Source: Rickettsiales bacterium (lineage in GTDB: Bacteria > Bacteroidota > Bacteroidia > Cytophagales > Cyclobacteriaceae). From it: a stretch of DNA of 64,000 nucleotides. The position numbers and the translations under genes are program-made. The stretch covers positions 1 through 64,000 of the forward strand of contig PBTY01000010.1 in NCBI GenBank assembly GCA_002729235.1. The letters are read 5' to 3'. The notes below the pieces were generated by a model, which worked only from the letters and a program-made list of their open reading frames with translations, ran no database searches and was not told where the DNA came from. Shown one piece after another: positions 1 through 7,962 of the stretch; within the stretch, counting starts at the first letter, position 1; every line of letters starts with the position of its first letter.

Positions 1-104
1 TAGTCGCGTTGTGTTCGCTTAACATACTGAGAATCTTTACTTTCTTTCATAACGTCAATTTTTGTGTAACGCTATTTCAGGACGAGACAAAAGAAAGCTT
101 TTAG

Positions 105-136
105 AAGCCTCTAGCTATTAGTTAGAGGCTTTTTAA
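105..136 (+). terminator. Rho-independent terminator
   Basis: An 11-bp stem (AAGCCTCTAGC pairing with GTTAGAGGCTT, one G-T wobble) with a 5-nt loop is followed by TTTT. It probably ends a plus-strand gene lying before the window. The stop of the minus-strand phosphodiesterase gene is close by, so it may serve both directions. I see no supportable gene in bases 1-104. Confidence 0.7.
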
Positions 137-148
137 TTTAATTGAAAT

Positions 149-652
149 CTATTTCAAAGCTCCTCTTTTGCCAAGCTCTACCACTTCAAGGTTCCTGGGT
201 TTTCCATTTTCCAAATCAAATCTCAGCAGCGTTTTCACTTGATGAAAACCATGAATTCCTGCAGCCCCTGGATTCATGAATAGCAAGTTGTTTTCATGAT
301 CTGGCTGTACTTTGAGGATGTGTGAGTGACCACAGATCAGCATATTTGGTTGATGCTCCTTGATGAGTTTTTTAACTCGTGCATTGTATTTTGGAGGTTT
401 ACCTGCGATGTGGGTCATTAGGATTTTCACACCTTCGCGTTCTATGATTTGATTCTCAGGCGCAGCAGCTTGAATGCGTGCTTCATCAATATTTCCATAA
501 ACGGCTATGGTTGGTTTGAAGGCTTCCAACTGTTCTAATAAAGACAGGGTGCCAATATCTCCTGCGTGCCAAATTTCATCTACTTCTTTGAAGTATTGGA
601 ATACTTTTTCATCCAGGTAACTGTGCGTGTCTGATATCAAGCCAATTTTCAT
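149..652 (-). CDS. YfcE/MJ0936-type metallophosphoesterase
   Basis: A 167-residue calcineurin-like phosphodiesterase of the small YfcE/MJ0936 class, which hydrolyses phosphodiesters with two metal ions in the cytoplasm. The metal ligands are visible in order: D8-x-H10 in SDTH, D32 in AGDIG, N54 in YGNID, H81 in MTH and H109-x-H111 in CGHSH. The length is normal for the class and there is no signal peptide. The physiological substrate cannot be told from sequence. It lies 13 bp after the next minus-strand gene's stop (666), so the two may be co-transcribed. Confidence 0.9.
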   Translation of the reverse strand: MKIGLISDTHSYLDEKVFQYFKEVDEIWHAGDIGTLSLLEQLEAFKPTIAVYGNIDEARIQAAAPENQIIEREGVKILMTHIAGKPPKYNARVKKLIKEHQPNMLICGHSHILKVQPDHENNLLFMNPGAAGIHGFHQVKTLLRFDLENGKPRNLEVVELGKRGALK

Positions 653-665
653 GGATGCAAACCTA

Positions 666-1139
666 CTAGAAAACCAATGCGATGCCTACTCCTGAGGAAG
701 CCGGCTGGAGTTGTAGGCCTACTTTTTGGGGTTCTTGATAACCATTGTTGTAGTATCTCGCAGCTTTTACTGCTTTATTGATGAAGATTTTATTAAGAAC
801 TATAGAGGTTACAACGATTCCCACACCAACATAGGTGAGATTCAAGTTTGGTTCTTTGTCAAACTGCAACTGCCAAAGGGGCCAGGTTGACAATACAGTA
901 CCTGTAGCATTCAGAAGAGAATTAGTAATGAAAATCCCTGCAAGTGGTTTGGTGTAATTGTCCATCAATGGATCGTTGGAAATAAACTCAATAAACTGCT
1001 GATGGGAGAGTTCAAATCCACAAGACTTGATAATGGTCTTTTTGAAGATCCCTTTTTTCTCAATCTGAAATTGGCCATCCTGTGCAAAACACAAAGAAAT
1101 AGCCAACAATGCAGCTATGGTTAGTAAGTATTTCTTCAT
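666..1139 (-). CDS. Small secreted or membrane protein, unknown function
   Basis: I do not recognise this family. The 157-residue protein starts with a signal peptide (KKYLLTIAALLAISLCFAQ). A second hydrophobic segment lies around residues 90-115, and the end is rich in G and V. I chose ATG at 1139 because it starts exactly at the signal peptide; an in-frame TTG at 1151 would add four polar residues. Such short proteins near phosphodiesterases are common in Bacteroidota and are usually left unnamed. It is divergent from the H-NOX operon and shares a 144-bp promoter region with it. Confidence 0.75.
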   Translation of the reverse strand: MKKYLLTIAALLAISLCFAQDGQFQIEKKGIFKKTIIKSCGFELSHQQFIEFISNDPLMDNYTKPLAGIFITNSLLNATGTVLSTWPLWQLQFDKEPNLNLTYVGVGIVVTSIVLNKIFINKAVKAARYYNNGYQEPQKVGLQLQPASSGVGIALVF

Positions 1140-1185
1140 TTCTTTATCCAAAACGATGGTAATTTAGGTCTATTCTGAGATCTGA

Positions 1186-1204
1186 ATTGTTTATCTTAAA
1201 CAAT
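1186..1204. promoter_or_regulatory. Perfect inverted repeat in a divergent promoter region
   Basis: ATTGTTTA and TAAACAAT form perfect 8-bp arms around TCT, between the small secreted protein gene (minus) and the H-NOX gene (plus). It could be an operator for a dimeric regulator or a weak hairpin; there is no U-tract, which argues against a terminator. Confidence 0.35.
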
Positions 1205-1207
1205 CGA

Positions 1208-1240
1208 CCAATCAGCGAAGACAATCTCCCAAATATCGAT
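1208..1240 (+). promoter_or_regulatory. Direct-repeat pair, 21-bp period (candidate LytTR site)
   Basis: CCAATCAGCGAA (1208) and CCAAATATCGAT (1229) agree at 8 of 12 positions and start exactly 21 bp apart. The second copy ends 44 bp before the H-NOX start codon. LytTR-domain regulators are known to bind such pairs, and one is encoded at the end of this operon. The same motif appears in the exopolysaccharide locus. Confidence 0.4.
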
Positions 1241-1283
1241 AATTGAAAGAAGAGCCTGGGTCTTCTATATTAATTTGTAAGGT

Positions 1284-1826
1284 ATGAGAGGAATAGTATT
1301 TACCGAACTTTTAGATCTGATAGAAGAAAAATATGGCTATGATTTGGTTGATCAAGTCCTTCAAAAGGTAAAACCAAATACAGAAGGGGCCTATACATCT
1401 GTAGGTTCTTATCCCTACAGAGAGATGCTGGCTTTATTGGTAGAGTTATCTCAACGCTTGAACATTGGAATCGATTCACTTCTGGAACTATATGGTGAGC
1501 ATTTATTTGGTGTTTTTGCTGAGAGATATGCCTCTTTATTTAGTCCAGGTATTGATGCTTTTACCTTTTTAGCGAGTGTAGAAAGTCATATACATCCTGA
1601 AGTTCTCAAGTTATATCCTGATGCTGAGTTACCATCCTTTGAGATTGAATCAAATGATTCTAGCCAGCTGATTATGATTTATAGGTCCACAAGAAAGATG
1701 GGACAATTTGCTCTTGGTTTAATCAAGGGGTGTTTGAAGCATTTTGATGAGTATGCAGATATTCTAATGGAAAAACTTAATGATGATGGAAGTGCAGTTA
1801 GATTCACCATCCGTAGAAGATCTTAA
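1284..1826 (+). CDS. hnoX: H-NOX heme-based nitric oxide sensor
   Basis: A stand-alone 180-residue heme NO/O2-binding (H-NOX) protein that senses gas in the cytoplasm and modulates a partner kinase. The proximal heme ligand is H104 in SHIHPEV, and the heme-propionate motif Y-x-S-x-R is Y133, S135, R137. These are offset by +2 from H102/Y131/S133/R135 of the Thermoanaerobacter protein. The distal tyrosine that stabilises O2 there (Y140) corresponds to F142 here, which fits an NO-selective sensor. The 3' end overlaps the kinase gene by about 40 bp, implying translational coupling and a functional H-NOX/kinase pair. Confidence 0.93.
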   Translation: MRGIVFTELLDLIEEKYGYDLVDQVLQKVKPNTEGAYTSVGSYPYREMLALLVELSQRLNIGIDSLLELYGEHLFGVFAERYASLFSPGIDAFTFLASVESHIHPEVLKLYPDAELPSFEIESNDSSQLIMIYRSTRKMGQFALGLIKGCLKHFDEYADILMEKLNDDGSAVRFTIRRRS

Positions 1827-4290
1827 GGTTCAGATCGAGGTTCTAAAGCGTAGAGTTGCTAGAGAAAGAACTGCCAGAAACAGTGCTGAGCTCTTACTGG
1901 AGCAAAAGTCTATGGAGCTGTTCAAATCGAATAGGGATTTGATGCGCCTCAATGAGACGCTGGAGTGGCGTGTGGCTGAAAGAACCAATTCCCTTTCATC
2001 GCTTATTCAGAGTTTGCATGCCGGCATCTTGTTGGAAGATGAAAATAGAAATATCCTTCTGACTAATGAATTGTTCTTAAAACAGTTCAACATTAACCTT
2101 GATCCCTCAACATTGATTGGGGTCAATTGCTCTTCATTTCTTGATGATGTAGCTGATTTGTTTGAAGAACCTGAGACCTTTAAAAACAGAGTAGATGCGC
2201 TCCAAAGAAACCGGGAGAAAGTAGTAGGGGAGATTGTAAAAATGAAAATTGGACGTGTCTTTAGCAGAGACTATGTTCCAACTTTTGTAGATGATGCATA
2301 TGTAGGTCACCTATGGAAATACCGGGATATCACTGAAAGCTACACTGCTGAACAACGCATCAAAGACTCTGAAGAGAAGTATCGTGGCATCATTGAAAAC
2401 ATGGAGTTAGGCTTGCTGGAAGTGGATAAAGATCATCGGATTATCCGTGCCTATGACCGCTTCTGTGAGATGACCGGATATACTGCCGAAGAACTCAAAG
2501 GCCAGAATGCAGTAAGTCTCCTACTTCCAGAGGAGTATCAGCTCACCATGAATAAGCAAGATGTCGATAGAGCTAGTGGTAAGCCAGGTATCTATGAGAT
2601 TCAACTTGTAAAGAAAAATGGAGAACGCATGTGGGTGCTCATTAGTGGTGCACCTTTCTATGATTCAGAAGGAAATGTGGAAGGTTCCATAGGTATTCAC
2701 TACGATATTACAGATCGTAAACTACTGGAAGATGAGTTGAGGCAAGCTAGAGAAGTAGCTGAGCACGCACGCACAGCAGAAAAGGATTTCCTGGCTAATA
2801 TGAGTCATGAGATACGTAATCCGATCAATGCTATTGCGGGTTTGACTAACCTTTTCTATGACACCAGGCTGAGCTCTGATCAGCTGGAGTTGTTGGACAA
2901 CATCAAATATTCGGCAGATATCCTATTAGGACTCTTATCTGATGTATTGGATATTTCGAAGATAGAGTCTGGGAAGATGGAACTAAATGAAAAAGATGTT
3001 CCGTTAGCTGCGAGTGTCAAGGCTTTAGTCCAGACTTATAAGTTTAGAAATAATAAAAATGTTAAGTTCAATGTCAATATTGATCCTCAAATAGATTTTG
3101 ATGTTGTAGCTGATCAAACTATCTTAAATCAAGTATTGCTGAATTTGATTGGAAATGCAGCTAAGTTTACTGGCGAAGGTGAAATATGTACCACCGTTAG
3201 TTTGATTGAGGAAATTGGAGATTATGTCAACGTAGGTTTCTCGATAAAAGACACAGGTATTGGAATCGAGGAAGATCAATTACAGTCAATATTTGAAAGC
3301 TTCAAACAAGGAAGTAAGCAAACCAAATTGCGATATGGAGGCACAGGTTTGGGACTTTCCATTGTGAAGCGACTGGTTAGCATGTACAAAGGAGATATTC
3401 AGGTGAAAAGCACGGTCGGTGTGGGTTCTGAGTTTTCCTTCAACATGATGTTTAAAAGAAAAATAGAAGATCAAAAAGTGAGTGATCAAAAGACTGCAAG
3501 TGAAATGGTACCAGATGGAATCAATCACGTGCTTATAGTTGAGGATAATAAAATAAATCAGCAATACCTTATAGGCTTGTTGAGCAAGTGGGAGATTACT
3601 TATGATCTGGCAAATCATGGTGGAGAGGCATTGGAATTGATCAAGACCAATCCATACGACTTAATATTAATGGATATCCGAATGCCGGTAATGGATGGTT
3701 ATGAAACCACGATTCGTATCCGTAGCATGGAGAATAACAACAATCAAGACATTCCGATTATTGCTTTGACAGCCTCTGCATTGGTTGATGAGAAAGAAAA
3801 GGCGATCGCAGCGGGTATGAATTTTCACCTGAGCAAGCCATTTTTACCTGAACAATTGTTGAACATTTTTGATCAGCTAACATTAGGAGAACTATCGGAA
3901 GGTCAAACCACAAGTAATCATTTTTCCTTCTCTGAGGAATTGGATGTTCAGTATTTGGAATCATTTTATTTAGGTGATTTGGACAGGGCTCAGTTGATGT
4001 TTCAGATCTTCCTGAGCAATATTGATAGCGAAATAGATAAACTTAAACAGCTTTTTGATTCGGAAAACTGGTCAGAGTTGGTTACATTGGCACATAGGAT
4101 TAAGCCAAACTTTGTCATGGTGGGCCTAGGCAAACTCACCGATCAAATGCTTAAAATAGAACAGGCTGGTAAGGAGCAAGACAGCATTTCCTTGAGACAA
4201 CTAGTTCCTGAATTTTTAAGAGACTTTGAAGCAACACATCAACTGGTAGCAAACGAACTGGCTAGACTGTCCGAATGGTTAAACAAATAG
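1780..4290 (+). CDS. H-NOX-associated hybrid histidine kinase (PAS-PAS-HisKA-HATPase-REC-HPt)
   Basis: An 836-residue cytoplasmic hybrid kinase with no membrane segment. Order: charged coiled coil (about 12-75), a PAS-like region (75-190), a clear PAS with PAC (198-315), HisKA with H343 in MSHEIRNP, HATPase with NLIGNAAKF and the G boxes GTGLGLS, a receiver with D632 in LMDIRMPVMDG, and a C-terminal HPt with H772 in AHRIK. It overlaps the H-NOX gene; ATGs at 1780, 1783 and 1786 are all possible. Known H-NOX partners have autophosphorylation repressed by NO-bound H-NOX. Phosphate probably flows H343-D632-H772 and then to the LytTR regulator 25 bp downstream. Confidence 0.92.
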   Translation: MMMEVQLDSPSVEDLKVQIEVLKRRVARERTARNSAELLLEQKSMELFKSNRDLMRLNETLEWRVAERTNSLSSLIQSLHAGILLEDENRNILLTNELFLKQFNINLDPSTLIGVNCSSFLDDVADLFEEPETFKNRVDALQRNREKVVGEIVKMKIGRVFSRDYVPTFVDDAYVGHLWKYRDITESYTAEQRIKDSEEKYRGIIENMELGLLEVDKDHRIIRAYDRFCEMTGYTAEELKGQNAVSLLLPEEYQLTMNKQDVDRASGKPGIYEIQLVKKNGERMWVLISGAPFYDSEGNVEGSIGIHYDITDRKLLEDELRQAREVAEHARTAEKDFLANMSHEIRNPINAIAGLTNLFYDTRLSSDQLELLDNIKYSADILLGLLSDVLDISKIESGKMELNEKDVPLAASVKALVQTYKFRNNKNVKFNVNIDPQIDFDVVADQTILNQVLLNLIGNAAKFTGEGEICTTVSLIEEIGDYVNVGFSIKDTGIGIEEDQLQSIFESFKQGSKQTKLRYGGTGLGLSIVKRLVSMYKGDIQVKSTVGVGSEFSFNMMFKRKIEDQKVSDQKTASEMVPDGINHVLIVEDNKINQQYLIGLLSKWEITYDLANHGGEALELIKTNPYDLILMDIRMPVMDGYETTIRIRSMENNNNQDIPIIALTASALVDEKEKAIAAGMNFHLSKPFLPEQLLNIFDQLTLGELSEGQTTSNHFSFSEELDVQYLESFYLGDLDRAQLMFQIFLSNIDSEIDKLKQLFDSENWSELVTLAHRIKPNFVMVGLGKLTDQMLKIEQAGKEQDSISLRQLVPEFLRDFEATHQLVANELARLSEWLNK

Positions 4291-4314
4291 TACTTAAAGT
4301 AAGCTATCAAAAAC

Positions 4315-4998
4315 ATGAAATGTCTTATAGTAGAAGATGACCAGATGGCTCGAGCATCGATCGAGTTGATGTGTCAAAAAATAGATGATTTGGAGGTAGT
4401 AGGTTCATTTGATAATGGACTGGATGCTCTCAAAATGATTAAATCGGTGGATGTGGATGTGCTTCTTCTGGATATCCAAATGCCCGATTTTTCTGGTTTG
4501 GATCTTATCAAAAGCCTGGAGAAGAAACCTCAGATTATCCTCACTACTGGACATGCCGAATATGCGGTAGAAGCGTTTGAACATCGTGTCACTGATTTCC
4601 TCACCAAACCTGTGGAACTTCCCCGGTTATTGAAGGCACTGGATCATGCCCGTCAAAATTTAGCTTCTGCGAATGGATCAGAAGAAATGAGTGAGCTATT
4701 CATAAAAGTTGACGGGAGGTACGTTCGTTTGGATCTTGAAGATGTATTGTACGTAGAGTCATTGGGTGACTATGTAACATTCAGAACCTCCAAGGAGAAG
4801 TACATTGTCCATAGCACGCTTAAAAACATTGACGACAAAATTAAAAACAGCAAGTTCTTGAAAGTGCACCGTTCGTATATCGTGAATCTATCTAAAGTGG
4901 TGGATATAGAAGAAACCAACATGGTTATTGCGGACAAAGTGATTCCTGTGAGTAGGGCTCACAAACCCATCTTAATGAATAAGATTAAGACAATTTAA
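4315..4998 (+). CDS. LytTR-family response regulator
   Basis: A 227-residue regulator with an N-terminal receiver (D53 in LLLDIQMPD; E8/D9 acidic pocket; K at LTKPVE) and a C-terminal LytTR DNA-binding domain (about 125-227, with VESLGDYV and VHRSYIVNL). It follows the H-NOX kinase by 25 bp and is the likely final phosphoacceptor of that relay. LytTR proteins bind pairs of direct repeats about 21 bp apart, and such a pair lies before the H-NOX gene. Its other targets are not known; see the CCANNNATC sites. Confidence 0.93.
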   Translation: MKCLIVEDDQMARASIELMCQKIDDLEVVGSFDNGLDALKMIKSVDVDVLLLDIQMPDFSGLDLIKSLEKKPQIILTTGHAEYAVEAFEHRVTDFLTKPVELPRLLKALDHARQNLASANGSEEMSELFIKVDGRYVRLDLEDVLYVESLGDYVTFRTSKEKYIVHSTLKNIDDKIKNSKFLKVHRSYIVNLSKVVDIEETNMVIADKVIPVSRAHKPILMNKIKTI

Positions 4999-5008
4999 CG
5001 ACATCCAT

Positions 5009-5026
5009 TACCAAAAATCTTTGGTA
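5009..5026 (+). terminator. Weak hairpin after the H-NOX operon
   Basis: TACCAAA and TTTGGTA form perfect 7-bp arms around AATC, ten bases after the regulator's stop. Only a poor T-tract follows, so termination would be weak. The left half is also a copy of the ACCAAAAATCT motif seen before the exopolysaccharide operon at 35.4 kb, so it may instead be a binding site. Confidence 0.35.
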
Positions 5027-5067
5027 TCTTGTTGCTCACCGAAATCTGCTGACAATCCATTCTAAAC

Positions 5068-5100
5068 AGGTCTACATTCGATTAAAAATATAGTAGACCT
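5068..5100 (+). promoter_or_regulatory. Inverted repeat abutting a start codon
   Basis: AGGTCTAC (5068-5075) and GTAGACCT (5093-5100) are perfect 8-bp arms 17 nt apart, and the second arm touches the ATG at 5101. In mRNA it could form a hairpin hiding the ribosome entry region; as DNA it could be an operator. Confidence 0.35.
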
Positions 5101-6267
5101 ATGGACACCTTAGCATTAATTTTTACCATTAGTTTATTCATAGTCTTTTACAGCTATCTAGGCTATGGAATGTTGTTGGGATTGTTGGTGAAGCTTTTCG
5201 GTAAGAAACATCACTTCGCGGAAGTAAGTGATGAAAATCTACCTGATGTTGCACTAGTAGTTGCTGCATTTAACGAGCAGGATATCATCATCAACAAGAT
5301 TGAAAATTCACTTGCATTAAACTATCCACAAGACAAGCTACATCTCTATTTCGTGACAGATGGGTCTAATGATCTGACTTCACGAATTGTCAGGTTGTTT
5401 CCACAGGTACAGATTTTTCACCAGGATGCAAGAAAAGGTAAGTTATCAGCTGTCGATCGTGTGATGAGGCATGTGTTGGAGCCGATTACCATTTATACTG
5501 ATGCCAATGCCATGATCAACACTGATGCAGTGCGAAATATGGTGAGACATTTCCAAAACGATAAAGTAGGTGCTGTGGCTGGTGAAAAATGTGTAGCTAT
5601 GGACGGTGATGCTACAAGTGGAGGCGAAGGAATCTACTGGAAGTATGAGTCGCTACTGAAGAAATGGGATTATCGATTGTATTCAGTCGTAGGGGCAGCA
5701 GGAGAACTATTCGCTATTCGGACTAATCTTTATGAAAAGCCTGAACCAGATACGTTGATAGAGGACTTTGTAATGACCATGCGCATATCCGCCAAAGGTT
5801 ATCGCGTGGCTTATGAACCACAAGCACAAGCCCTTGAGTCTTCCTCCGAGTCGTTGGAGGAGGAAATGAAGCGCAAGGTTAGAATATCTGCGGGTGGCTT
5901 GCAGGCAGTTTTGAGGTTGGCTTACGTGCTCAATCCATTCAAATATGGGGTTTTGACCTTTCAATATGTTTCTCACCGAGTTTTGCGTTGGACTTTAGCA
6001 CCTCTATCATTGATGTTCCTGTTTGTTACTAATATCTTCTTATTAGAGACTGGACATTGGTTTTGGATGCTGACGATGACAGGACAGGCAGTATTTTATA
6101 TTGCCGCTGTTGCTGGATGGTATTTGGAAGCTATAAACATTCGGGTGAAAGCACTTTTCGTACCCCTTTACTTCACGTTTATGAATGTGAATGTGTATTT
6201 GGGGTTCTTGAAGTTAATGTCTGGAAATCAATCGGTTGTTTGGTCCAAAGCAAAGAGAAAGTCATGA
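5101..6267 (+). CDS. Membrane glycosyltransferase family 2
   Basis: A 388-residue processive-type GT2 enzyme like cellulose or hyaluronan synthases, making or extending a glycan at the inner membrane. One N-terminal membrane segment (about 4-26) is followed by the catalytic domain with AAFNEQ, the TDGSND acidic motif, YTDANA (DxD), the EDFVM acceptor motif and HRVLRW (QxxRW-like). Three C-terminal segments follow (about 295-370). Its stop overlaps the start of the next glycosyltransferase (ATGA), so the two form an operon. Confidence 0.88.
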   Translation: MDTLALIFTISLFIVFYSYLGYGMLLGLLVKLFGKKHHFAEVSDENLPDVALVVAAFNEQDIIINKIENSLALNYPQDKLHLYFVTDGSNDLTSRIVRLFPQVQIFHQDARKGKLSAVDRVMRHVLEPITIYTDANAMINTDAVRNMVRHFQNDKVGAVAGEKCVAMDGDATSGGEGIYWKYESLLKKWDYRLYSVVGAAGELFAIRTNLYEKPEPDTLIEDFVMTMRISAKGYRVAYEPQAQALESSSESLEEEMKRKVRISAGGLQAVLRLAYVLNPFKYGVLTFQYVSHRVLRWTLAPLSLMFLFVTNIFLLETGHWFWMLTMTGQAVFYIAAVAGWYLEAINIRVKALFVPLYFTFMNVNVYLGFLKLMSGNQSVVWSKAKRKS

Positions 6268-7181
6268 GTAAGGTTTCTATTATTTCGGTAAACTACAATC
6301 AGCCTGAGGTTACCTTAGAACTTCTGGAATCACTTAGAAAACAAGATTATCAGGATCTGGAAATCATAGTTGTTGACAATGACTCCAAGCTGGATCCAAC
6401 CAGGTTAATTCATGATCAATATCCAGAGGTGAAAGTGATCAGGAGTGATCAGAATCTTGGGTTCGCTGGAGGTAATAATCTTGGGATTAAAGAAGCATCA
6501 GGAGACTTTCTGTTTTTTTTGAATAACGATACGGAGGTTCCCAATGGTACCATTAAAGCTCTTGTGGATGCTTTTTCACTAAATCCTAAAACAGGGGTTG
6601 TGTGTCCAATTATTAATTACTTTGATCAACCTGGTCTTACTCAATATGCCGGATATACTGCGATAAATTCCCTTACTGGAAGAAATCAAGCCATCGGATA
6701 CAAACAGCAGGTACAACCAAAACTCAGAATTTCAGAGACTCATTATGCCCATGGTGCAGCCATGATGGTAAGAAGAGAGGTAGTCGATCAAGTTGGTCTA
6801 ATGCCGGAGAATTATTTCTTGTATTATGAGGAACTAGACTGGGGAGCACAAATCAAGAAGGCAGGATATAAAATTCAAGTAGTACAGTCTGTTTTCATTC
6901 TGCACAAAGAATCAGTGTCCACTGGAAAGGCATCACCACTCAAAACATATTTCCAAACCAGGAATAGACTCTTATTCATGAGAAGGAATATGTCATTGAC
7001 CCAAAAAGTAATGTTTTATTGTTTTTTCCTGTGCGTGGCATTACCTAAAAATGTTCTCCAATTTGTTTTTAGAAGAGAAATAGACCATTTAAAATCTTAT
7101 TGGAACGGTGCTATTTGGAATTTTACAAATGACATCAATTCCAATCGAATTGGTTACATCTATGAATCGTTAAGAAGCTAA
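6264..7181 (+). CDS. Glycosyltransferase family 2, rhamnosyltransferase-like
   Basis: A 305-residue soluble GT2 enzyme: N-terminal VSIISVNYNQ, VVDNDS, FLNNDTEV (the DxD-type metal site) and YYEELDWG, as in WbbL-like rhamnosyl or mannosyl transferases. The C-terminus is basic and hydrophobic, suggesting membrane association. I chose ATG at 6264 because it begins the GT-A fold and forms an ATGA overlap with the previous gene; a longer frame from 6057 is only a shadow of that gene. The sugar cannot be predicted. Confidence 0.88.
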   Translation: MSKVSIISVNYNQPEVTLELLESLRKQDYQDLEIIVVDNDSKLDPTRLIHDQYPEVKVIRSDQNLGFAGGNNLGIKEASGDFLFFLNNDTEVPNGTIKALVDAFSLNPKTGVVCPIINYFDQPGLTQYAGYTAINSLTGRNQAIGYKQQVQPKLRISETHYAHGAAMMVRREVVDQVGLMPENYFLYYEELDWGAQIKKAGYKIQVVQSVFILHKESVSTGKASPLKTYFQTRNRLLFMRRNMSLTQKVMFYCFFLCVALPKNVLQFVFRREIDHLKSYWNGAIWNFTNDINSNRIGYIYESLRS

Positions 7182-7567
7182 TCAGTCACTTTGATAACGT
7201 ATGATCTCAGGTGCTTGATGATGGTCTTGCCTGCACTAACAAATTCATAAAAATCGCTAAAACAGTACTTGACACCAGGTTCTACTTCCAAATACATATA
7301 TCCATTGGATGCGGCTTCTTTTCCGTGTGTTAGCACCTGATGAATGACCAACTTAGAGGCTTTATATTCTGCCATTTCGGTAATGGCAGCAATGAATTCA
7401 GATTTGCCAGAGATCGTTTTGTCACCCATTATTTCCCACAGAATATCTTCCGAGACACATGCTGATAAAAATTCTATATTCCCTGTTGCAAAGGCAATGT
7501 TAAAGTCTTTGATGAATTCTCTTTTTGGAGAATTACCGCAATCTACCTGTATATCAATAGTTGTCAT
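7178..7567 (-). CDS. NTF2-like (SnoaL-type) family protein
   Basis: A 129-residue small alpha/beta-barrel protein of the nuclear transport factor 2 superfamily. Visible marks are the helix DFNIAFATGNIEFL, then LWEIMGD, the ISGKSEF turn, and the closing strands YCFSDFYEF and KHLRSYV. Members include enzymes and ligand-binding proteins, so no reaction can be assigned. It is the last gene of a four-gene minus-strand operon with two VOC proteins and a DoxX protein, which suggests a stress or detoxification role. Its 3' end overlaps the convergent glycosyltransferase by 4 bp. Confidence 0.82.
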   Translation of the reverse strand: MTTIDIQVDCGNSPKREFIKDFNIAFATGNIEFLSACVSEDILWEIMGDKTISGKSEFIAAITEMAEYKASKLVIHQVLTHGKEAASNGYMYLEVEPGVKYCFSDFYEFVSAGKTIIKHLRSYVIKVTD

Positions 7568-7568
7568 T

Positions 7569-7958
7569 TTACATTAAGATTGGTTGCAAAATACTATTCT
7601 TGTTCCCTTCTGTATCCAGGAAATAACTGATTAAACCTGTTCCTGGGATGTCCATTGGTTCATTCAAAACCTGTCCACCATGTTTAGTGATCAAAGCAAT
7701 TGTTTCATGAATGTCTTCCACAGCTAGCACCAAAGATGGAGCGGAAACACCGTTTGGCGACGAGGCAATTAATCCCCCATCAATGGACCCTCTCAAGGAA
7801 TCTCGTTTTACATCCTGATCTGAAGTATTGACCAAAATATAGTTATTCATTTCCGGACCTAATTGATTCATTGTCCATGCAAAAACGTTGGAATAGAATT
7901 CCTTGATTCTATTGGCGTCATGATAGGGGAGTTCAAAATGTACTACTGGATTCATCAT
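7569..7958 (-). CDS. VOC (glyoxalase-like) family protein
   Basis: A 129-residue vicinal-oxygen-chelate protein with paired beta-alpha-beta-beta-beta units: VVHFELPYHDANRIKEFY at the start, SLVLAVEDIHE at the second unit, and GTGLISYFLDTEGN near the end. This is the pattern of the bleomycin-resistance/glyoxalase group. Cytosolic, substrate unknown. It is one base from the next gene and 4 bp from the preceding VOC gene, inside the DoxX-VOC-VOC-NTF2 operon. Confidence 0.88.
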   Translation of the reverse strand: MMNPVVHFELPYHDANRIKEFYSNVFAWTMNQLGPEMNNYILVNTSDQDVKRDSLRGSIDGGLIASSPNGVSAPSLVLAVEDIHETIALITKHGGQVLNEPMDIPGTGLISYFLDTEGNKNSILQPILM

Positions 7959-7962
7959 TGGT

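Noticed and set aside
1-104. Open frame ending at a TAG near 102
   Set aside because: No start, no recognisable composition and the window begins inside it; too short to support a gene.
5009-5047. A second CCANNNATC pair before the 5.1-kb glycosyltransferase
   Set aside because: The possible partner (ACCGAAATCT) is 28 bp away, not 21, so it does not fit the pattern; kept only as a single half-site.
6057-6263. N-terminal extension of the second glycosyltransferase
   Set aside because: It lies in another frame of the preceding gene and reads as a shadow; the ATG at 6264 gives the normal fold start.
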